NCBI GenBank assembly: GCA_021324545.1
Contig: JAJPIX010000062.1
Location: forward strand, 1-64,000
Reading direction: 5' to 3'
Length of the DNA: 64,000 bases
From: Alphaproteobacteria bacterium
GTDB taxonomy: Bacteria > Pseudomonadota > Alphaproteobacteria > Micropepsales > Micropepsaceae
A program made the translations under genes and the position numbers. Shown one piece after another: positions 19,128-28,943 of the stretch; within the stretch, counting starts at the first letter, position 1; the number at the start of each line of letters is the position of its first letter. Under the pieces are notes generated by a model. That model had not been told where the DNA came from and did not search any database. It saw only the letters and a program-made list of their open reading frames with translations.

Positions 19128-20096
19128 ATGGATTTGCCGCCCCCCGACTTCAGATTGCTGCATGTGCAAATGGCGCCGGTTCCCCCGCGTCAGCGGCTGG
19201 ACTTCTGGCGCGACCTTCTCGCGCGCAAGTTGTTTGCGGTCGATATCCAGCCGCTAAAGGACGATGCCTACCGGGTCGAAGCATGCCTGCGCATGCTCCC
19301 CGAGCTTACGATCGGCTGGGGCTCGATCGATGCTTCGATCAACCGCCGAACGCAGCGTCTGGTGGCGGCGGACAACGATGATTTTTTCCTGACGGTCAAT
19401 CTTGAAGGCAAGCTTGGGGCCGAACAGAACGGCCGCGAAATCTCACTGGGCGTGGGTCAGGGTTACATTCTCGCCTGCACCGAAAAGGGTTCGTTCCATC
19501 GTCCGATGCAAGGCCGTATCATGTGCCTGCGTCTGCCGGCCGCGGCGCTTTCGCTGCGCGTCCCCGACCTGTACGACAGGATCGCGCGTCCCATTGCGCA
19601 GGACAACGAAGCCCTGCAGCTGCTTTTGCATTATGCCCAGATGCTGCAGGCCAATTTGCCCCTGCAGTCGCCTGAGCTCCGGAATGTCATCGCGCGGCAT
19701 ATCTACGACCTTGTGGCGATGACGCTCACGACATCGCGCGAAACGCGGGCGTTCAGCGTCGGCGGCTTGCGGGCTGCCCGGTTCCACGCCATCAAGTCCT
19801 ACATTGTCGCCAATCTTCATCGTCACGATCTCAACGTGAACATGGTGGCCGACCAGAACCGCCTTGGTCCGCGCCAGATCCAGCGCCTGTTCGAAAGCGA
19901 AGGCATGACTTTTTCGGAATATGTTCTGAAAAAACGGCTCGACAAGGTTCATGAGGCTCTGCTGAACCCCCACATGCGCCACCGCGGCATCAGCGATCTG
20001 GCCTATGAGTGCGGTTTTGGCGACGTCTCGCATTTCAATCGTGTTTTCCGCCGCCGGTTTGGCGCTTCTCCGTCAGAAGTCCGTAGCCGCCTTTGA
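19128..20096 (+). CDS. AraC-family transcriptional regulator
   Basis: 322-residue regulator with an N-terminal AraC-binding-like domain (about 1-190) and a C-terminal double helix-turn-helix (about 215-320). The HTH ends with the family signature ISDLAYECGFGDVSHFNRVFRRRFGASPSEVR. The effector is unknown. It is divergent from the two-partner-secretion exoprotein gene, which is its most likely target by position. ATG at 19128 follows a GGTGTAAGGG ribosome-binding stretch. Confidence 0.93.
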   Translation: MDLPPPDFRLLHVQMAPVPPRQRLDFWRDLLARKLFAVDIQPLKDDAYRVEACLRMLPELTIGWGSIDASINRRTQRLVAADNDDFFLTVNLEGKLGAEQNGREISLGVGQGYILACTEKGSFHRPMQGRIMCLRLPAAALSLRVPDLYDRIARPIAQDNEALQLLLHYAQMLQANLPLQSPELRNVIARHIYDLVAMTLTTSRETRAFSVGGLRAARFHAIKSYIVANLHRHDLNVNMVADQNRLGPRQIQRLFESEGMTFSEYVLKKRLDKVHEALLNPHMRHRGISDLAYECGFGDVSHFNRVFRRRFGASPSEVRSRL

Positions 20097-20122
20097 AAGA
20101 CAAGGGTATGGCCACGCCGGGC

Positions 20123-20151
20123 TTGACTATCTTCTGCGATATAGGTATATA
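20123..20151 (+). promoter_or_regulatory. Sigma-70-type promoter P1 upstream of the padR operon
   Basis: TTGACT (20123-20128) and TATATA (20146-20151) are separated by exactly 17 bp, one of the best housekeeping promoters in the window. A transcript would start near 20158 and carry a leader of about 195 nt into padR. The leader contains an 11-codon ORF (MKSEIFENESL, from 20210) that may or may not be translated. Confidence 0.55.
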
Positions 20152-20292
20152 TACGGAGATGGTGATCGGTTTCCGTACGGGCTGACGTCTGAAACCGAAG
20201 CGACGGGGATGAAAAGCGAAATTTTTGAAAACGAGTCGTTGTAGCCGGGAGCCCATGTAGGCCCAAGATATGGATTTCCGTATAGGGCACTC

Positions 20293-20328
20293 TTGTATAT
20301 TGCGAAGTTCATGCTAGATTGAACTTCG
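20293..20328 (+). promoter_or_regulatory. Promoter P2 overlapped by an inverted repeat, candidate PadR operator
   Basis: TTGTAT (20293-20298) and TAGATT (20315-20320) are spaced 16 bp. A perfect 9-bp inverted repeat, CGAAGTTCA (20303-20311) and TGAACTTCG (20320-20328), surrounds the -10 element. A dimeric repressor bound there would block polymerase. PadR proteins typically repress their own operon from such palindromes, and the padR start is 25 bp downstream. Confidence 0.55.
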
Positions 20329-20353
20329 TAATAGTTGGGAGGCGGAAAACCGC

Positions 20354-20746
20354 GTGGTTGACGAATCCACCTACACGCGAAAATTCCGTAAGGAACTCAT
20401 GGCCGGGCTATCCTCGCTCGTCCTCCTGGCCGTGCTCGCCCGCGCGGGCCGGGAGATGTATGGCTACGAAATCGCCAAGGAAGTGAAAGCCGAAGGCGAA
20501 GGCGGGCTGATCTTCAAACAAGGCGCCATTTATCCGGTCCTGCGCTCGCTGAACGCGCTCGGCCTGCTTGAAAGCCGGGTGGAAGCATCCGCGTTCGGCC
20601 CGCCCCGCCGTTACTACAGCATCACCGATGAAGGCCGCCGAGCGCTTGCCGAATGGCAATTCGCCTGGCGCGACATGCGTGAATTCGTGGACGACGCGCT
20701 CAAAGCCGGAACCGGAGCCACTTATGAATCCAGACCGTCAGCCTGA
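20354..20746 (+). CDS. PadR-family transcriptional regulator
   Basis: 130-residue winged-helix regulator. The helix-turn-helix region (LVLLAVLARAGREMYGYEIAKEV) and wing (LLESRVEASAFGPPRRYYSITDEGRRAL) match PadR family members. The GTG start at 20354 is preceded by GGGAGGCGG. The 3' end overlaps the next gene by 23 bp, so the two are co-translated. A PadR gene paired with a HAAS-domain membrane protein is a recurring arrangement in which the pair controls membrane-stress or signalling genes; the inducer is unknown. Confidence 0.93.
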   Translation: MVDESTYTRKFRKELMAGLSSLVLLAVLARAGREMYGYEIAKEVKAEGEGGLIFKQGAIYPVLRSLNALGLLESRVEASAFGPPRRYYSITDEGRRALAEWQFAWRDMREFVDDALKAGTGATYESRPSA

Positions 20747-21647
20747 AACGGTCAAAGCCTATCTGGAGGCTCTGAGGCGCGCACTAAAAGGTGCGCCGGC
20801 CGGGCTCATCGCGGACGCGCTCGCTGACGCCGAAGAACACCTCGACAACGAGATGAGGCAGAACGAAAATCGCACCGAGCCGGAAGTCCTCGCTTCCGTC
20901 ATCGAGACATACGGGACCCCCGAGGAAATCGCAGAGGAGTATCGCTCGATGGAAGCGTCAATCACGAGCCCCTTCCCGAAATCGGAGCAACCGGAAGAGC
21001 GCCGTTTCGGCTTTTTCAATGTGTTGTCCGATCCGCGCACCTACGGCGCGCTGCTTTACATGCTGCTGTCGATCGTGACCGGCACCTTCTATTTCACCTG
21101 GACGGTAACGGGACTTTCGCTCTCGGTCGGCTTTTTCATCCTGATCATCGGCATTCCGTTTGCCCTGCTCTTCATCGGCTCCGTGCGCGTGTTGTCCCTG
21201 ATCGAAGGCCGCATTGTTGAAGGTCTTTTGGGCGTTCGCATGCCGCGGCGGCTGCCCCCGGCAACCGCGGCCGAAGAAACCATCGGCACCAAGATCAAGG
21301 ATGCGCTGATCGACGTCCGCACCTGGTCTTCGATGCTTTATCTGCTCCTCATGCTGCCCCTTGGAGTCGTCTATTTCACGATCGCGGTCACCGGCATCGC
21401 TGTGCCGCTCGGGATTGCCGGCGGCGCAATCTATGGCCTTGTCACCAACGACGTCAGCCATGTCTTTCGCATGGACAGCGCGACCGACTATGAACTCTCC
21501 TGGTTCAACCATTTCGTGCATACGGCCCCCGGCCTGATCGTGCTGGCCCTCGGCGGCCTGATCGTGTTCTTCATCGTGCTGCACGTCGTTCGCGGCATCG
21601 GCTGGATCCACGGCCGCATCGCCGAGGCCCTCCTCGTCAGGCTCTAG
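20724..21647 (+). CDS. HAAS-domain / sensor-type membrane protein
   Basis: 307-residue integral membrane protein. The N-terminus (about 5-75) is a helical HAAS-like domain (YLEALRRALKG, ALADAEEHLDNEM, YGTPEEIAEEY), as often encoded after PadR genes. Two sensor-type membrane blocks follow (about 100-165 and 195-255), each with the pattern YxLLxxxxGxxYFTxxVTG then a second pair of helices, and a final C-terminal helix pair. The duplicated block suggests internal duplication. No kinase domain is attached. A strong intrinsic terminator follows. Confidence 0.85.
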   Translation: MNPDRQPETVKAYLEALRRALKGAPAGLIADALADAEEHLDNEMRQNENRTEPEVLASVIETYGTPEEIAEEYRSMEASITSPFPKSEQPEERRFGFFNVLSDPRTYGALLYMLLSIVTGTFYFTWTVTGLSLSVGFFILIIGIPFALLFIGSVRVLSLIEGRIVEGLLGVRMPRRLPPATAAEETIGTKIKDALIDVRTWSSMLYLLLMLPLGVVYFTIAVTGIAVPLGIAGGAIYGLVTNDVSHVFRMDSATDYELSWFNHFVHTAPGLIVLALGGLIVFFIVLHVVRGIGWIHGRIAEALLVRL

Positions 21648-21677
21648 ACCCCCTCCTGCGAGTCTGAACGAGCGTTT

Positions 21678-21711
21678 GCGCCGCGGACCCCCTTCCGCGG
21701 CGCTCTTTTTT
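21678..21711 (+). terminator. Rho-independent terminator of the padR operon
   Basis: A perfect 9-bp GC stem (GCGCCGCGG 21678-21686, CCGCGGCGC 21695-21703) with an 8-nt loop is followed by a T-rich run. It lies 30 bp past the HAAS/sensor stop. Confidence 0.85.
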
Positions 21712-21882
21712 GGGACCGCGCACGGCCCGCAAATTGCGCTGAAATCGCTGAACAATCGCCGCTTGTGCCGCTTCGGGTCAAAACACTCTTAACGGACCGA
21801 TAACGGTTGACGGCGTTAGGATAGGTTGGGCTATATGACGCGACGGCGCTTCGGAAAGCGCATTGCTGGGCTGGGAGTTTGC

Positions 21883-23538
21883 GTGAAGCGCCGGAACCAA
21901 CCGACGATTGCGGATCAGATCGCGCAATGGCGGCGCAGCGCTGGCGCCGTCGCACAGACTCTCCTTTCGACTGATGGGCGCTGGGCTCTCGTCTCAACCT
22001 CCGTGACGGCGCTGGTGGCGGGTTCGATCGCCTGGCTGGCGGCCAGCACGATGCCCCCGGCGACCTCGAAATCCTTCATGGCGGGCCGCAACCACTCGAT
22101 GATCCCCTACGAGCTTTACCTGCGGCTGGCCGGCAGAGGCGATGGCGCGACATTCGCCGCGATTGGGCCCGGAGGGGAATTCTCGGCCGCCCGCAGCGCC
22201 CTTGGGGCGAATTCTGGCGTGAACGCCGATAATGCGCTTGCCGCCGAACAGGCGGGAGATGACGGCGACAATGCCGGAGTCGACACACGCACCATAACGA
22301 TGGATCCGGGCGATACGCTGAAAGGCGCGCTTACGGATGCGGGTGTTACCGATGATGATGCGAATGCCGCCGTGCTGGCCCTGGCCAAGGTTTACGATTT
22401 GCGCTCTTTGCGCGCGGGACAGTCGCTGACCCTGTCATTCGCCCCGATTCCGGAAAATCAGGCGGCGCAACAGTCAAATGTGACCGTTATTGCACCCTCA
22501 GCGGGAAGCGATGCGGGCGACGAAGATGATGGCAGCGACGACTCGAATGTGCAGCCCGCGGCTCCGACGCCGGCGGGCAAGCTGCTTTCGCTCGCGTTCT
22601 CGCCTTCGGTCGACCATGACATCACGGTTACGCGCGCCACCGATGGAAGTTTTGCGGCTGAGGACCAGAAGAAGGATCTGAAGGTCCAATACCACCGCGC
22701 AGGCGCGACGATCGATTCAAGCCTTTACCTCGCTGCCATGCAGGCCGGCATTCCCGCTGACGTCGTGGTCGAGATGATCCACATGTTCTCTTACAAGGTG
22801 GACTTTCAGCGCGACATGCACCCGGGCGACCGCTTCGAAGTGCTTTACAGCTACTACTACACGCCCGAGGGACAGGCGGCCAAAGAGGGCAACATCGTTT
22901 ACGCCAGCATGGATCTCGGCGGCCGGAACGTGACCCTCTATCGCTACCAGCCCGATCCGAATGAGCCTGCCGACTATTTCGATGCTAAGGGTGTCAGCGC
23001 CAAGGGCATGCTGATGAAGACGCCGGTGGACGGTGCGCGCATCACCTCAGGCTTTGGCATGCGCTTCCACCCCGTGCTCGGCTACACGCGGATGCACAAG
23101 GGAATCGATTTCGGAGTTCCGGTAGGAACCCCGGTCATGGCCGCCGGCAGCGGAACCGTCGTGATCGAGGGGCGCCTGGGCGGTTACGGCAACTTTCTGA
23201 AAATCAGCCACGGCAACGGCTATGCGACCGGTTATGGCCACCTTTCGCGCTTTGCGCCGGGCATTCACATGGGTTCCCATGTGCGGCAAGGCCAGGTGGT
23301 CGCCTACAGCGGAAATACGGGCCTGACCACCGGGCCTCACCTGCACTACGAGATTTTCGTGAACAACAAGCAGGTCAATCCGCTGAAGGTGAAAGTTGCG
23401 ACCGGACGCAGGCTGGCCGGCCGCCAGTTGCGGGACTTCCTCGTGGAGCGGCTTCACATCGATTCCGAACTGGCATCGATGCCGCTTGAAACAAAGCTTG
23501 CGGATTCCGCGGGCGATCTCCGCGCCGCCAAACCCTAA
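21883..23538 (+). CDS. M23-family peptidoglycan endopeptidase
   Basis: 551-residue membrane-anchored murein hydrolase of the lysostaphin type. One N-terminal membrane helix (about 35-55) is followed by an OapA/LysM-like domain (VDTRTITMDPGDTLKGALTDAGV and RAGQSLTLSF), a low-complexity acidic linker and a second domain. The C-terminal M23 core has zinc ligands in MHKGIDFG and HLHYEIF plus the GYGNFLKISHGNGYATGYGHL segment. GTG at 21883 with GGGAG 5 nt upstream is preferred over ATG/TTG at 21835/21826. It probably cleaves peptide cross-links during growth or division. It nearly touches convergent clpB (1 bp). Confidence 0.92.
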   Translation: MKRRNQPTIADQIAQWRRSAGAVAQTLLSTDGRWALVSTSVTALVAGSIAWLAASTMPPATSKSFMAGRNHSMIPYELYLRLAGRGDGATFAAIGPGGEFSAARSALGANSGVNADNALAAEQAGDDGDNAGVDTRTITMDPGDTLKGALTDAGVTDDDANAAVLALAKVYDLRSLRAGQSLTLSFAPIPENQAAQQSNVTVIAPSAGSDAGDEDDGSDDSNVQPAAPTPAGKLLSLAFSPSVDHDITVTRATDGSFAAEDQKKDLKVQYHRAGATIDSSLYLAAMQAGIPADVVVEMIHMFSYKVDFQRDMHPGDRFEVLYSYYYTPEGQAAKEGNIVYASMDLGGRNVTLYRYQPDPNEPADYFDAKGVSAKGMLMKTPVDGARITSGFGMRFHPVLGYTRMHKGIDFGVPVGTPVMAAGSGTVVIEGRLGGYGNFLKISHGNGYATGYGHLSRFAPGIHMGSHVRQGQVVAYSGNTGLTTGPHLHYEIFVNNKQVNPLKVKVATGRRLAGRQLRDFLVERLHIDSELASMPLETKLADSAGDLRAAKP

Positions 23539-23539
23539 C

Positions 23540-26167
23540 TCAATGCACGGCCCGGCTTGGTGTGTATTCCGGCATCAATTCGTCGTCGGTTGAGGCGAAT
23601 TCCTTGCCGTCGATCACGAGCCCGCTTTTTGCGGCACTCACCTTCACCTTCGCGCCGTCGCTGATCTTGCCTTCGAGCAGAAGCTGCGCCAGCGGGTCCT
23701 GCAAGCGCCTCTGGATCACGCGTTTGAGCGGCCGGGCGCCATAGACCGGGTCATATCCGGCCTGGGCCAACCAATCGCGCGCCTTGGCATCAAGCGTGAT
23801 CACGATCTTCCGGTCGGCCAGCAACTTGTCGAGGCGGCCGATCTGGATATCCACGATGCGATCCATGTCCTTTCGCGTCAGCCGGTGGAACAGGATGATC
23901 TCGTCCAGCCGATTCAGGAATTCGGGCCGGAAATGCGCGCGCACCGCCTGCATGACCTGATTTTTCGCCTGTGCGCCCTCGCCACCCTCGACGGAAAGAA
24001 ACTCGGTGCCCAGGTTTGAGGTCAGGATGATGACGGTGTTTCGGAAATCGACCGTGCGGCCCTGGCCATCGGTCAGCCGGCCATCGTCCAGCACCTGCAG
24101 CAGCACGTTGAAGACATCGGCGTGTGCTTTTTCCACCTCATCGAACAGAATCACCTGATAGGGCCTGCGCCGCACGGCTTCCGTGAGGACTCCTCCCTCT
24201 TCATAGCCGACATAGCCGGGCGGTGCGCCGATGAGCCGCGCCACAGAATGTTTCTCCATGAACTCGCTCATGTCGATCCGCACCATCGCCGTGTCGTCAT
24301 CAAAGAGGAATTCGGCGAGAGCCTTGGTCAACTCCGTCTTGCCGACGCCGGTGGGGCCAAGAAACAGAAACGAGCCGATGGGTCGGTTCGGGTCCTGCAG
24401 CCCGGCCCGCGCGCGCCGCACGGCATTGGAAACCGCGCGAACAGCCTCGTTTTGGCCGACCACGCGCTTTTCAAGCGATGTCTCCATGTGCAGAAGCTTT
24501 TCGCGCTCACCCTCCAGCATCTTGTCGATCGGAATACCGGTCCAGCGCGAGACAACGGCGGCGATGCTTTCCGCCGTCACGGATTCGTTGACCAGCGCTG
24601 TGCTCTTCTTTTCTTCAACAGCCTTGAGCTTGCGCTCAAGATCGGGAATTACGCTATAGGTCAACTCGCCGGCACGCGTGTAATCGCCCCGGCGCTGAGC
24701 GATGTCCACTTCCATGCGCGCCTGATCGAGCTTTTCCTTCAGGACCTGAACGTCGGACAGCGACTTCTTCTCGTCCCGCCAGCGCGCGGCAAGCGCGGCG
24801 GACTTTTCTTCCAGGTCCCCAAGTTCGCTTTCAAGCGTTCCCAGCCGTTCTTTTGAGGCCTTGTCGTTTTCCTTCTTGAGCGCCTCCCGTTCGATTTTGA
24901 GCTGGATGATGCGGCGGTCGAGTTCGTCCAGTTCTTCCGGCTTCGAATCAACCTGCATGCGCAAACGCGCGGCAGCCTCATCCATCAGGTCGATGGCCTT
25001 GTCTGGCAGGAACCGGTCCGTGATGTAGCGGTTGGACAGAGTGGCTGCCGCGACAATCGCCCCGTCGGTGATGCGAACGCCGTGATGAACCTCGTATTTT
25101 TCCTTCAGACCGCGAAGGATGGAAATTGTGTCTTCCACCGTCGGCTCGGTCACAAATACCGGCTGAAAGCGCCGCGCCAGGGCCGCGTCCTTTTCCACAT
25201 GCTTCCGGAATTCGTCGAGGGTCGTGGCGCCAACGCAATGCAGCTCGCCACGCGCCAGCGCCGGCTTAAGCAGATTGGAGGCATCCATTGCCCCCTCGGC
25301 CGCGCCAGCGCCGACCAGCACATGCATTTCGTCGATGAAAAGGATGATTTTGCCTTGGGCAGCCGTGATTTCGGTAAGCACGGCCTTCAGGCGTTCTTCG
25401 AACTCGCCCCGGAATTTGGCGCCGGCAATCAGCGCACCCATGTCGAGCGCCATCAGCCGTTTGTCGCGAAGGCTCTCCGGCACGTCCCCGTTGACGATGC
25501 GCAACGCCAGCCCTTCGACGATCGCGGTCTTGCCGACGCCCGGTTCTCCGATCAACACCGGATTGTTCTTTGTCCGGCGCGACAACACCTGGATCGTGCG
25601 GCGAATTTCTTCATCGCGGCCGATCACCGGATCGAGCTTGCCGGTGCGCGCAAGATCCGTGAGATCCCGCGTGTATTTCCTGAGGGCGTCGTACTGGTTT
25701 TCCGCGGTGGCACTATCGGCCGTGCGCCCTTGCCGCAAACCGGCAATCGCCTTGTTGAGGCTCTGCGGCGTGACACCCGCGTCCTTGAGAATGCGCGCGG
25801 GATCGGTTCCCTGCGCCATGGAAAGCGCGAGCAGGAGGTATTCTGCGGTGACGAAACTGTCGCCGGCCTTCTTGGCCGCCTCCTGTGCCGCATCCAGCAC
25901 GCGCGCGGTCTCAGGAGCGAGGTAAACCTGTCCGGAGCCACCTTGCACCTTCGGCAGTTTGGCAAGCGCGATCACGGTTTCGCGCAAGGCATCTTCGGGC
26001 CGGCCGCCGGCGGAGCGAATCAGCCGCGCGGCCAATCCTTCTTCATCGTCCAGAAGAACTTTGAGTAAGTGCGCGGGTGTCAGCTGCTGGTTGTTATCAC
26101 GCAGCGCAAGCGATTGCGCGGATTGAATGAAGCCCCGGGCCCGCTCGGTAAATTTCTCGATGTCCAT
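23540..26167 (-). CDS. clpB: ATP-dependent disaggregase ClpB
   Basis: 875-residue Hsp100 chaperone that rescues aggregated proteins with DnaK. It has the N-domain ([18 protein letters not shown]), the first AAA+ module with GEPGVGKT (about residue 205), a long coiled-coil M-domain (about 410-530), and the second AAA+ module with GPTGVGKTE (about 605). Length and domain order match full-length ClpB. The leader carries a possible heat-shock promoter at 26267-26296. It is the last gene of the prfA-prmC-DUF4167-clpB series. Confidence 0.97.
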   Translation of the reverse strand: MDIEKFTERARGFIQSAQSLALRDNNQQLTPAHLLKVLLDDEEGLAARLIRSAGGRPEDALRETVIALAKLPKVQGGSGQVYLAPETARVLDAAQEAAKKAGDSFVTAEYLLLALSMAQGTDPARILKDAGVTPQSLNKAIAGLRQGRTADSATAENQYDALRKYTRDLTDLARTGKLDPVIGRDEEIRRTIQVLSRRTKNNPVLIGEPGVGKTAIVEGLALRIVNGDVPESLRDKRLMALDMGALIAGAKFRGEFEERLKAVLTEITAAQGKIILFIDEMHVLVGAGAAEGAMDASNLLKPALARGELHCVGATTLDEFRKHVEKDAALARRFQPVFVTEPTVEDTISILRGLKEKYEVHHGVRITDGAIVAAATLSNRYITDRFLPDKAIDLMDEAAARLRMQVDSKPEELDELDRRIIQLKIEREALKKENDKASKERLGTLESELGDLEEKSAALAARWRDEKKSLSDVQVLKEKLDQARMEVDIAQRRGDYTRAGELTYSVIPDLERKLKAVEEKKSTALVNESVTAESIAAVVSRWTGIPIDKMLEGEREKLLHMETSLEKRVVGQNEAVRAVSNAVRRARAGLQDPNRPIGSFLFLGPTGVGKTELTKALAEFLFDDDTAMVRIDMSEFMEKHSVARLIGAPPGYVGYEEGGVLTEAVRRRPYQVILFDEVEKAHADVFNVLLQVLDDGRLTDGQGRTVDFRNTVIILTSNLGTEFLSVEGGEGAQAKNQVMQAVRAHFRPEFLNRLDEIILFHRLTRKDMDRIVDIQIGRLDKLLADRKIVITLDAKARDWLAQAGYDPVYGARPLKRVIQRRLQDPLAQLLLEGKISDGAKVKVSAAKSGLVIDGKEFASTDDELMPEYTPSRAVH

Positions 26168-26266
26168 TTCGGCCTCTCAAGCACACGCCCGAAGGCCCGA
26201 AAGCGCGGCCTTTGGGTGGTCCCATAAAATAGGATACGGCCCCATATGGGCGCCGCATCCAGTTCT

Positions 26267-26296
26267 TATGTGGGATTTTAGGCCGCTGGCCGCAAG
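26267..26296 (-). promoter_or_regulatory. Possible RpoH-type promoter of clpB
   Basis: On the minus strand CTTGCGG (26296-26290) and CCCACATA (26274-26267) are 15 bp apart, loosely matching the heat-shock sigma pattern CTTGAA/CCCCATNT. A CCCATATGGG palindrome follows at 26241-26250. The match is imperfect and the spacing slightly long. Confidence 0.3.
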
Positions 26297-26304
26297 AGGG
26301 CGAA

Positions 26305-26736
26305 CTACTCCGGTCCGGCTTCGTCCGTGTCGCCGCCCTCTTCGCTCTCATTCAGCGAGAACGCGGGCCCGCTCTGTCCCCCGTTCTGGACATAGGGCTG
26401 CTCGCCCTGTCCTTGGCGCGCCTGGCCGTTGCCATTGCCACCGCCCTGGTAGGCCTGCTGCTGTTGCTGCTGGTACTGCTGCATCTGGGCTTGCTGGGCG
26501 GCCATGATCCGATAGTAGTGCTCGGCGTGCTGGAGATAGTTCTCCGCCATCACCCTATCGCCTGAAGAATTGGCATCGCGCGCAAGCTGCAGGTATTTTT
26601 CATAAACATGCGATGCTGAGCCTCTGATCTTGATCTCCGGCCCGTTGGAATCAAAGGTGCGGTTGGGATTAAATCCACCGCCGCCATTGTTGTTATTGTT
26701 ATGCGGCCTGCGGCCGCGTCCGCGTGATCGTTTCAC
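26305..26736 (-). CDS. DUF4167 protein with Asn/Gln-rich low complexity
   Basis: 143-residue protein of the alphaproteobacterial DUF4167 family. A basic RGRGRRP start leads into an Asn/Gly tract (NNNNNGGGG), then the conserved core ASHVYEKYLQLARDANSSGDRVMAENYLQHAEHYYRI (about 38-75). A Gln-rich stretch and an acidic C-terminus follow. Composition suggests an RNA- or condensate-associated protein, but function is unproven. GTG at 26736 is preferred over longer frames because it gives the usual KRSRGRGRR start. It lies between prmC and clpB, its usual neighbourhood. Confidence 0.9.
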   Translation of the reverse strand: MKRSRGRGRRPHNNNNNGGGGFNPNRTFDSNGPEIKIRGSASHVYEKYLQLARDANSSGDRVMAENYLQHAEHYYRIMAAQQAQMQQYQQQQQQAYQGGGNGNGQARQGQGEQPYVQNGGQSGPAFSLNESEEGGDTDEAGPE

Positions 26737-26956
26737 ATTTTCCCCGTGGTTTGAGCATCCAGGCCCTCGCAACAACTGCGGGGCAGTTTTCCATCAGTCT
26801 TCGCAGCGTCTCAAAGGCGCATCCGCGCGTTGCCGTCTTCCAAAGCGACTTCGCTGTTGTCTGACTTGGGACCGGTCCCCGCTCTCGCGGGGTCACTCCC
26901 AGCTGCCATAGCCCCCTGCCGAATGGCGCCGGTTTGTCCCCTGTTCGGCCCGGAAC

Positions 26957-27808
26957 CTAGCGACTTGACTGTCCCTTTCCAACTGTTTTTTGCGGGCCGG
27001 ACGCGGTTTTACCCGCCCTTGCGGCGACGATGCAACGTGCGATTCCGGCCAAATCCGTTACGATCCGCACCGTTTCGAGACCGGCTGATCGCAAAATCCC
27101 ACTAACCTTTTCCTCCTGGCCCGCCCCCACCTCCAGAAACGCTTTCCCATGCGGTCTCAGACACGCAGCGATCCTCGGAGCCAGCTCGCGATAGGCCGCC
27201 AGCCCATCGCTTCCTGCCATCAACGCCGGTCTGGGTTCATAACGCGCAATAGTCGCCGGCAGTTTCGCCATCTCGCGATTCGATACATAAGGCGGATTGC
27301 TGAAGACCGCATCAAACTCGCCTGCGGATTCGTATCGCCAGTCGCCATGCATAACAGCACAGCGGTTCGACAGGCCATGTTTGTCGATGTTTCTCTGTAG
27401 CCACATAATCGCATCCGCAGAACGTTCAAGGGCAACACCGCAGGCTTCTGGAAATTCGCTCAAGGCCGCAATCAGGATGCAGCCGCTTCCGGCGCCAAGA
27501 TCGAGTAGGCGGAGCGGAGCACTTCGGGTAGGAAATTCCTTCAGGGCTTCTTCGATCAGCGTCTCGGTCTCTGGCCGGGGGATCAGCACGCCGGGACCAA
27601 CCTCGAAGTCCAGGCTCCAGAATTCCTTGTGACCCGTTATGTAGGCCACGGGTTCCAGCTGTTCGCGGCGGGCGAGAAAGCCTTCGAACAGCATTTCATC
27701 GCCCTGGGCATGCGCAAGCAGAATCCTCGCGTCGGCGCGCGCGGACTCGATCCCGGCGGCTTTCAGCCGCTCGGCGCCCCGCGTTGCAGCCGCGCGACAG
27801 CCGCTCAC
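26957..27808 (-). CDS. prmC: Release factor glutamine methyltransferase PrmC
   Basis: 283-residue methyltransferase that modifies the GGQ glutamine of RF1 and RF2. The signature catalytic NPPYVSN is present, as is the SAM motif [14 protein letters not shown] and the [22 protein letters not shown] segment linking the N-terminal helical domain. It starts with GTG in a GTGA overlap with the prfA stop, so modifying enzyme and substrate are translationally coupled. Confidence 0.96.
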   Translation of the reverse strand: MSGCRAAATRGAERLKAAGIESARADARILLAHAQGDEMLFEGFLARREQLEPVAYITGHKEFWSLDFEVGPGVLIPRPETETLIEEALKEFPTRSAPLRLLDLGAGSGCILIAALSEFPEACGVALERSADAIMWLQRNIDKHGLSNRCAVMHGDWRYESAGEFDAVFSNPPYVSNREMAKLPATIARYEPRPALMAGSDGLAAYRELAPRIAACLRPHGKAFLEVGAGQEEKVSGILRSAGLETVRIVTDLAGIARCIVAARAGKTASGPQKTVGKGQSSR

Positions 27809-28884
27809 GCTTCGTGTTCCAGGGCGGCGAGACGATTTGCCTGGTCTTCCGTAACCAGCGCGTCAATAATCTCGGAAAGCTCGTCACCCGAAAGGATGCG
27901 ATCGAGCTTGTATAGCGTCAGGTTGATCCGGTGGTCGGTCACCCGCCCTTGGGGGAAGTTGTACGTTCGTATGCGTTCGCTTCGGTCCCCCGACCCGACC
28001 ATGCCTCTTCTTTCGCTGGCGCGCGCGCGCTCAACCCTTTCTCTCTCCATTTCAAACAGCTTGGCTTTTAGCAGTTTCATGGCTTGCGCCTTGTTCTTGT
28101 GCTGCGATTTTTCCGTCTGCTGCGCGACGGCAATGCCGGTTGGCAGATGGGTGATTCGCACGGCGCTTTCTGTCTTGTTGACGTGTTGGCCACCGGCGCC
28201 CTGCGCGCGATACACATCGATGCGCAGGTCCTTGTCGTCGATCTGCACGTCGACGTCTTCCGGCTCCGGCAATACGGCGACTGTCGCCGCGGAGGTGTGG
28301 ATACGCCCGCCAGCTTCGGTGACGGGCACACGTTGTACCCGGTGAACGCCACTTTCAAATTTGAGCTTCGCATAGGCGCCCAGTCCCGCCACCTCCAGCA
28401 CAGCTTCCTTTACGCCGCCAAGATCGGTTTCACTCAAATCCATCAGTTCCGTCTTCCAGCCTTGAAGTTGGGCATAGCGCTCGTACATGCGAAGCAAGTC
28501 GCCCGCGAAAAGCGCCGCTTCCTCGCCGCCCGTACCTGCGCGGATTTCTACGATGGCAGATGAGGAGTCTGCCGTATCCTTCGGCAAAAGTTGAACTTTC
28601 AGGGCGTGTTCCAGCGCCGAAACAGTCTTCCTCAGCTGCACGCGTTCTTCTTCCGCAAGTTTCCGCATCTCGGCGTCGGTCGCGGGGTCCGCAATCAGGG
28701 TTTCGACCCCGGCTAGCTGTTTTTCGGCCTCCCGATAGGCGGCTGCCGCGGACACGACGGGCGCGAGCTCAGCGTGTTCCCGGGACAGCTTGGCAAAACT
28801 GCCCCCAGTCCGGCCGGAAGAGAGTTCGGCTTCAATCGCATGAAAGCGGTCAATCAGCCGTGAGAGTTTGGTTTCCGGAATCAT
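27805..28884 (-). CDS. prfA: Peptide chain release factor 1
   Basis: 359-residue class I release factor recognising UAA and UAG. The peptidyl-hydrolysis loop [22 protein letters not shown] lies around residue 225-245; the [14 protein letters not shown] segment (about 117) and the [16 protein letters not shown] motif mark RF1/RF2, and RF1-type length supports prfA. Coupled to prmC. Confidence 0.97.
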   Translation of the reverse strand: MIPETKLSRLIDRFHAIEAELSSGRTGGSFAKLSREHAELAPVVSAAAAYREAEKQLAGVETLIADPATDAEMRKLAEEERVQLRKTVSALEHALKVQLLPKDTADSSSAIVEIRAGTGGEEAALFAGDLLRMYERYAQLQGWKTELMDLSETDLGGVKEAVLEVAGLGAYAKLKFESGVHRVQRVPVTEAGGRIHTSAATVAVLPEPEDVDVQIDDKDLRIDVYRAQGAGGQHVNKTESAVRITHLPTGIAVAQQTEKSQHKNKAQAMKLLKAKLFEMERERVERARASERRGMVGSGDRSERIRTYNFPQGRVTDHRINLTLYKLDRILSGDELSEIIDALVTEDQANRLAALEHEA

Positions 28885-28943
28885 GGCAAGGACAATGTGG
28901 TCCGCCGCCGCGCGGGCTCAAGGGGCACTATCGCTCGCGCGAC

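Noticed and set aside
18028-19257. 409-codon plus-strand frame across the exoprotein start and AraC leader
   Set aside because: It runs through the TPS signal region and the divergent promoter region and into the AraC gene in another frame; composition is not protein-like.
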